Assembly: GCA_964035545.1 (NCBI GenBank)
Contig: OZ037767.1
Coordinates: 9,228,207-9,292,206, forward strand
Length of the DNA stretch: 64,000 nt
Direction of reading: 5' to 3'
From: Bugula neritina
Taxonomy: Eukaryota > Bryozoa > Gymnolaemata > Cheilostomatida > Bugulidae
The translations under genes were made by a program, and so were the position numbers. Positions 60,601 to 64,000 of the stretch are shown one piece after another (the first letter of the stretch is position 1; every line of letters begins with the position of its first letter). The notes beneath the pieces were generated by a model that did not search any database, was not told the origin of the DNA, and worked only from the letters and a program-made list of their open reading frames with translations.

Positions 60601-63600
60601 TCAAGGTCTTGGAATCAGTGCAACAGAAACTGCAGAAAATGTCATCTGATGAAGCTGCCAAGTATAAGCTGGAAAATAATCTCGGAGGTACGTTATGTCC
60701 TATCTTACACTGTACACCCTGTCCTATCTCACACTGTACACCTTGTCCTATCTCATACTGTACACCCTGTCCTATCTCACACTGTACACCCTGTCCTATC
60801 TCATACCGTACACCCTGTCCTATCTCACACTGTACACCCTGTCCTATCTCACTCTGTACACCCTGTCCTATCTCACACTGTACACCCTGTCCTATCTCAC
60901 ACTGTACACCCTGTCCTATCTCACACTGTACACCTTGTCCTATCTCATACTGTACACCCTGTCCTATCTCACACTGTACACCTTGTCCTATCTCACACTG
61001 TACACCCTGTCCTATCTCACACTGTACACCCTGTCCTATCTCACACTGTACACCTTGTCCTATCTCACACCTTGTCCTATCTCACACTGTACACCTTGTC
61101 CTATCTCACACTGTACACCCTGTCCTATCTCACACTGTACACCCTGTCCTATCTCACACCTTGTCCTATCTTGCACTGTACACCCTGTCCTATCTCACAC
61201 TGTACACCCTGTCCTATCTCACACTGTACACCCTGTCCTATCTCACACCTTGTCCTATCTCACACCTTGTCCTATCTCGCACTGTACACCCTGTCCTATC
61301 TCACACTGTACACCTTGTCCTATCTTACACTGTACACCCTGTCCTATCTCATACTGTACACCTTGTCCTATCTCACACTGTACACCCTGTCCTATCTCAC
61401 ACCTTGTCCTATCTCACACTGTACACCCTGTCCTATCTCACTCTGTACACCCTGTCCTATCTCATACTGTACACCTTGTCCTATCTCACACCTTGTCCTA
61501 TCTTGCACTGTACACCCTGTCCTATCTCACACTGTACACCCTGTCCTATCTCACACTGTACACCTTGTCCTATCTCACACTGTACACCCTGTCCTATCTC
61601 ACACTGTACACCCTGTCCTATCTCACACCTTGTCCTATCTTGCACTGTACACCCTGTCCTATCTCACACTGTACACCCTGTCCTATCTCACACTGTACAC
61701 CCTGTCCTATCTCACACTGTACACCCTGTCCTATCTCACACTGTACACCCTGTCCTATCTCACACCTTGTCCTATCTCACACCTTGTCCTATCTCGCACT
61801 GTACACCCTGTCCTATCTCACACTGTACACCTTGTCCTATCTTACACTGTACACCCTGTCCTATCTCATACTGTACACCTTGTCCTATCTCACACTGTAC
61901 ACCCTGTCCTATCTCACACCTTGTCCTATCTCACACTGTACACCCTGTCCTATCTCACACTGTACACCTTGTCCTATCTCACACTGTACACCCTGTTCTA
62001 TCTCACACTGTACACCCTGTCCTATCTCACACTGTACACCCTGTCCTATCTCACACTGTACACCTTGTCCTATCTCACACCTTGTCCTATCTCGCACTGT
62101 ACACCCTGTCCTATCTCACACTGTACACCTTGTCCTATCTTACACTGTACACCCTGTCCTATCTCATACTGTACACCTTGTCCTATCTCACACTGTACAC
62201 CCTGTCCTATCTCACACCTTGTCCTATCTCACACTGTACACCCTGTCCTATCTCACACTGTACACCTTGTCCTATCTCACACTGTACACCCTGTCCTATC
62301 TCACACTGTACACCCTGTCCTATCTCATACCGTACACCATGTCCTATCTCACACTGTACACCCTGTCCTATCTCACACTGTACACCCTGTCCTATCTCAC
62401 ACTGTACACCTTGTCCTATCTCATACTGTACACCTTGTCCTATCTCATACTGTACACCCTGTCCTATCTCACACTGTACACCCTGTCCTATCTCATACTG
62501 TACACCCTGTCCTATCTCATACTGTACACCCTGTCCTATCTCACACCCTGTCCTATCTCATACTGTACACCTTGTCCTATCTCACACTGTACACCCTGTC
62601 CTATCTCACACTGTACACCTTGTCCTATCTCACACTGTACACCCTGTCCTATCTCACACTGTACACCCTGTCCTATCTCACACCTTGTCCTATCTCACAC
62701 TGTACACCCTGTTCTATCTCACACTGTACACCCTGTCCTATCTCACACTGTACACCCTGTCCTATCTCACACTGTACACCCTGTCCTATCTCATACTGTA
62801 CACCCTGTCCTATCTCACACTGTACACCCTGTCCTATCTCACACTGTACACCCTGTCCTATCTTATACTGTACACCTTGTCCTATCTCGCACTGTACACC
62901 CTGTCCTATCTCACACTGTACACCTTGTCCTATCTCACACCCTGTCCTATCTCACACTGTACACCCTGTCCTATCTCATACTGTACACCTTGTCCTATCT
63001 CATACTGTACACCCTGTCCTATCTCATACTGTACACCTTGTCCTATCTCACACCTTGTCCTATCTTATACTGAGCACCTTATTCTATATTAAACAGATAA
63101 GCTGATTTTTTTCAGAATGTGTTTTAACCATAAGTTGCCCCTCTTGACATTACTGCGCCACAATACTCCTATTTACTGCCCGTTTTTCTCCCTGTTTAAA
63201 TAATCAACTGTAATGCCACGGTGTATGCTGCTTGTACAATAGTAAATCAGCTTAGGTCTTGACGATCTTCAGTACAGAACATTGCTTGTGAATCTAATTA
63301 TGACCTAACTTTGTCTTCAGGCTCATCAGATGTGATTCACCGAAAGGCTATACACCGTATCTATGGCGACAAGGCTGTTGACATCATTGAGGGGCTGAAG
63401 AAGAATCCCGTGGTAGCTGTACCGTTGGTTCTTAGACGTCTCAAGGGTAAAGATGAGGAGTGGAAGGAGGCACAGAGACAGTTCAATAAGGTGGAGCAGC
63501 TCCTTATGATACTGAATATGCTGTACAGCACAAGACGTTTAGCTCCTGCTTGTTGTTTTTAATTGTGTCTCTCAAAACATAATATAACCCATTGCTTTTC

Positions 63601-64000
63601 TGGTTAGGTTTGGAGAGAACAGAATGAGAAGTTCTACCTCAAGTCACTAGACCACCAAGGAATTAATTTTAAACAGAACGACACCAAAGCCCTCCGTTCC
63701 AAGAGTCTGTTGAATGAGATAGAAGCTATATATGAAGCTGAGCAGAACAACAAGAGGGACTCTGTATGTTACTTTGAGTTGATATATCGCCATTATTCAG
63801 AAGTCGTAGGACTAAAACAGAAGTATGTGATATATCTAAACCAGTATTGAAGTGAGTTACTCGTAATATTTATAGATGCTTGTTTATGACCACTTTCAGG
63901 CTGATGCTTCTGGCAATCCTATTGTTATTGCTCCTACCGCAGCCAATGCAGAGAAGCAGCCCCATTTGACCTTCACCTATAAGAACCCGAGCACTGTTGA
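54677..64000 (+). CDS. SIN3: SIN3 transcriptional corepressor, 5' portion, 15 exons visible, runs off the window
   Basis: Exons: 54677-54688, 54855-55124, 55579-55868, 56259-56343, 56449-56687, 56899-57142, 57657-57917, 58473-58619, 58813-59085, 59314-59581, 60031-60245, 60567-60687, 63321-63490, 63608-63763 and 63900-64000+. Phases agree throughout, giving about 950 residues so far. SIN3 is the scaffold of the SIN3-HDAC complex. PAH1 is at about 262-330 ([20 protein letters not shown]), PAH2 at about 424-505 ([20 protein letters not shown]) and PAH3 at about 597-665 ([20 protein letters not shown]). The HDAC-interaction domain starts near 695 ([48 protein letters not shown]) and continues with [18 protein letters not shown] and [20 protein letters not shown]. 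The N-terminal 260 residues are Pro/Ser/Ala/His-rich, as in other SIN3 proteins. Introns 5 and 12 carry minisatellites that include the splice sites. The start ATG gives MQAP before a short first intron; an untranslated exon further upstream is possible. Confidence 0.97.
56800..56898 (+). repeat. Five exact copies of a 19-bp 3' splice site unit before SIN3 exon 6
   Basis: Unit ACAGTATCTAATATATTCT, five identical copies plus a final ACAG that is the exon 6 acceptor. Each unit holds a branch-point-like TCTAAT, a short TATATTCT tract and ACAG. The candidate AGs end at 56803, 56822, 56841, 56860, 56879 and 56898; only the last joins in phase 2 to give S-I-D-T-P-G, the conserved PAH1 continuation. 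Confidence 0.97.
60688..63073 (+). repeat. 2.4-kb minisatellite starting at the SIN3 exon 12 donor
   Basis: About 100 copies of a 24-bp unit (GTACACCCTGTCCTATCTCA plus CACT) with shorter units in which ACTGTAC is missing (CACCTTGTCCTATCTCA). The first unit begins on the intron's first base: GTACGTTATGTCCTATCTTA plus CACT matches the consensus at 19 of 24 positions. Blocks of several units recur in order (for example around 61268, 61794 and 62092), showing higher-order duplication. All three forward frames are open over more than 790 codons because the unit has no stop codon; none of these is a gene. Confidence 0.97.

Noticed and set aside
60591-63105. Three overlapping open frames of about 790-830 codons with CPISHCTP / HTVHPVLS / LYTLSYLT repeats
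   Set aside because: They are an artefact of a 24-bp stop-free minisatellite within SIN3 intron 12; flanking exons join conserved SIN3 sequence directly (LGG to SSDVIHRKA).

Overview
The window is nuclear DNA of an invertebrate animal. Its genes have many short coding exons joined at GT-AG introns, the sequence is AT-rich, and the recognisable proteins (a COPII SEC23, a TATDN3-type TatD hydrolase, a SIN3 corepressor) are animal orthologues. The mobile elements (PIF/Harbinger, Tc1-like, MITEs, a decayed non-LTR retrotransposon) fit the same picture. I cannot name the phylum from the sequence alone. Almost all exon joins below were chosen because splice sites, reading phase and conserved protein sequence agree.

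Layout: (1) 2961-5288 (+), a 233-residue Roc/Rab-like small GTPase in four exons. (2) 7128-5878 (-), a three-exon gene for an 80-residue single-pass membrane protein, convergent with the GTPase. (3) 7914-8414, a MITE, then a long (TA)n tract and a >1 kb block of degenerate simple repeat. (4) 12234-21080 (+), complete SEC23 in 17 coding exons, 780 residues. (5) 31760-21679 (-), complete TATDN3-like gene in 10 coding exons, 265 residues, convergent with SEC23. One of its introns carries an apparently intact 5.5 kb PIF/Harbinger transposon (23576-29077) with a 15-bp TIR, a TTA target duplication, an open five-exon DDE transposase gene and an open five-exon MADF-domain gene. (6) 36735-51169 (+), an unrecognised 345-residue protein in six exons, whose 10.5 kb second intron hosts a dead Tc1 element and whose later introns host two MITEs. 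(7) 54677 to the window end (+), SIN3, 15 exons and about 950 residues visible, covering PAH1, PAH2, PAH3 and much of the HDAC-interaction domain; it runs off the right edge.

The most unusual signal is a set of five intronic minisatellites lying on or within a few bases of splice sites, in three unrelated genes. In SIN3 one array repeats a complete 3' splice site (19 bp, five exact copies) right up to the exon. A second array of about 100 copies begins exactly on the first base of the intron, so the 5' splice site is its first unit. SEC23 and TATDN3 show the same arrangement. This suggests that tandem arrays here nucleate from splice-site sequence. A second pattern is that GC/CpG-containing patches near likely gene starts are flanked by long degenerate blocks made of TACTATTAGTAT-like and CATACTGATACTG-like repeats.
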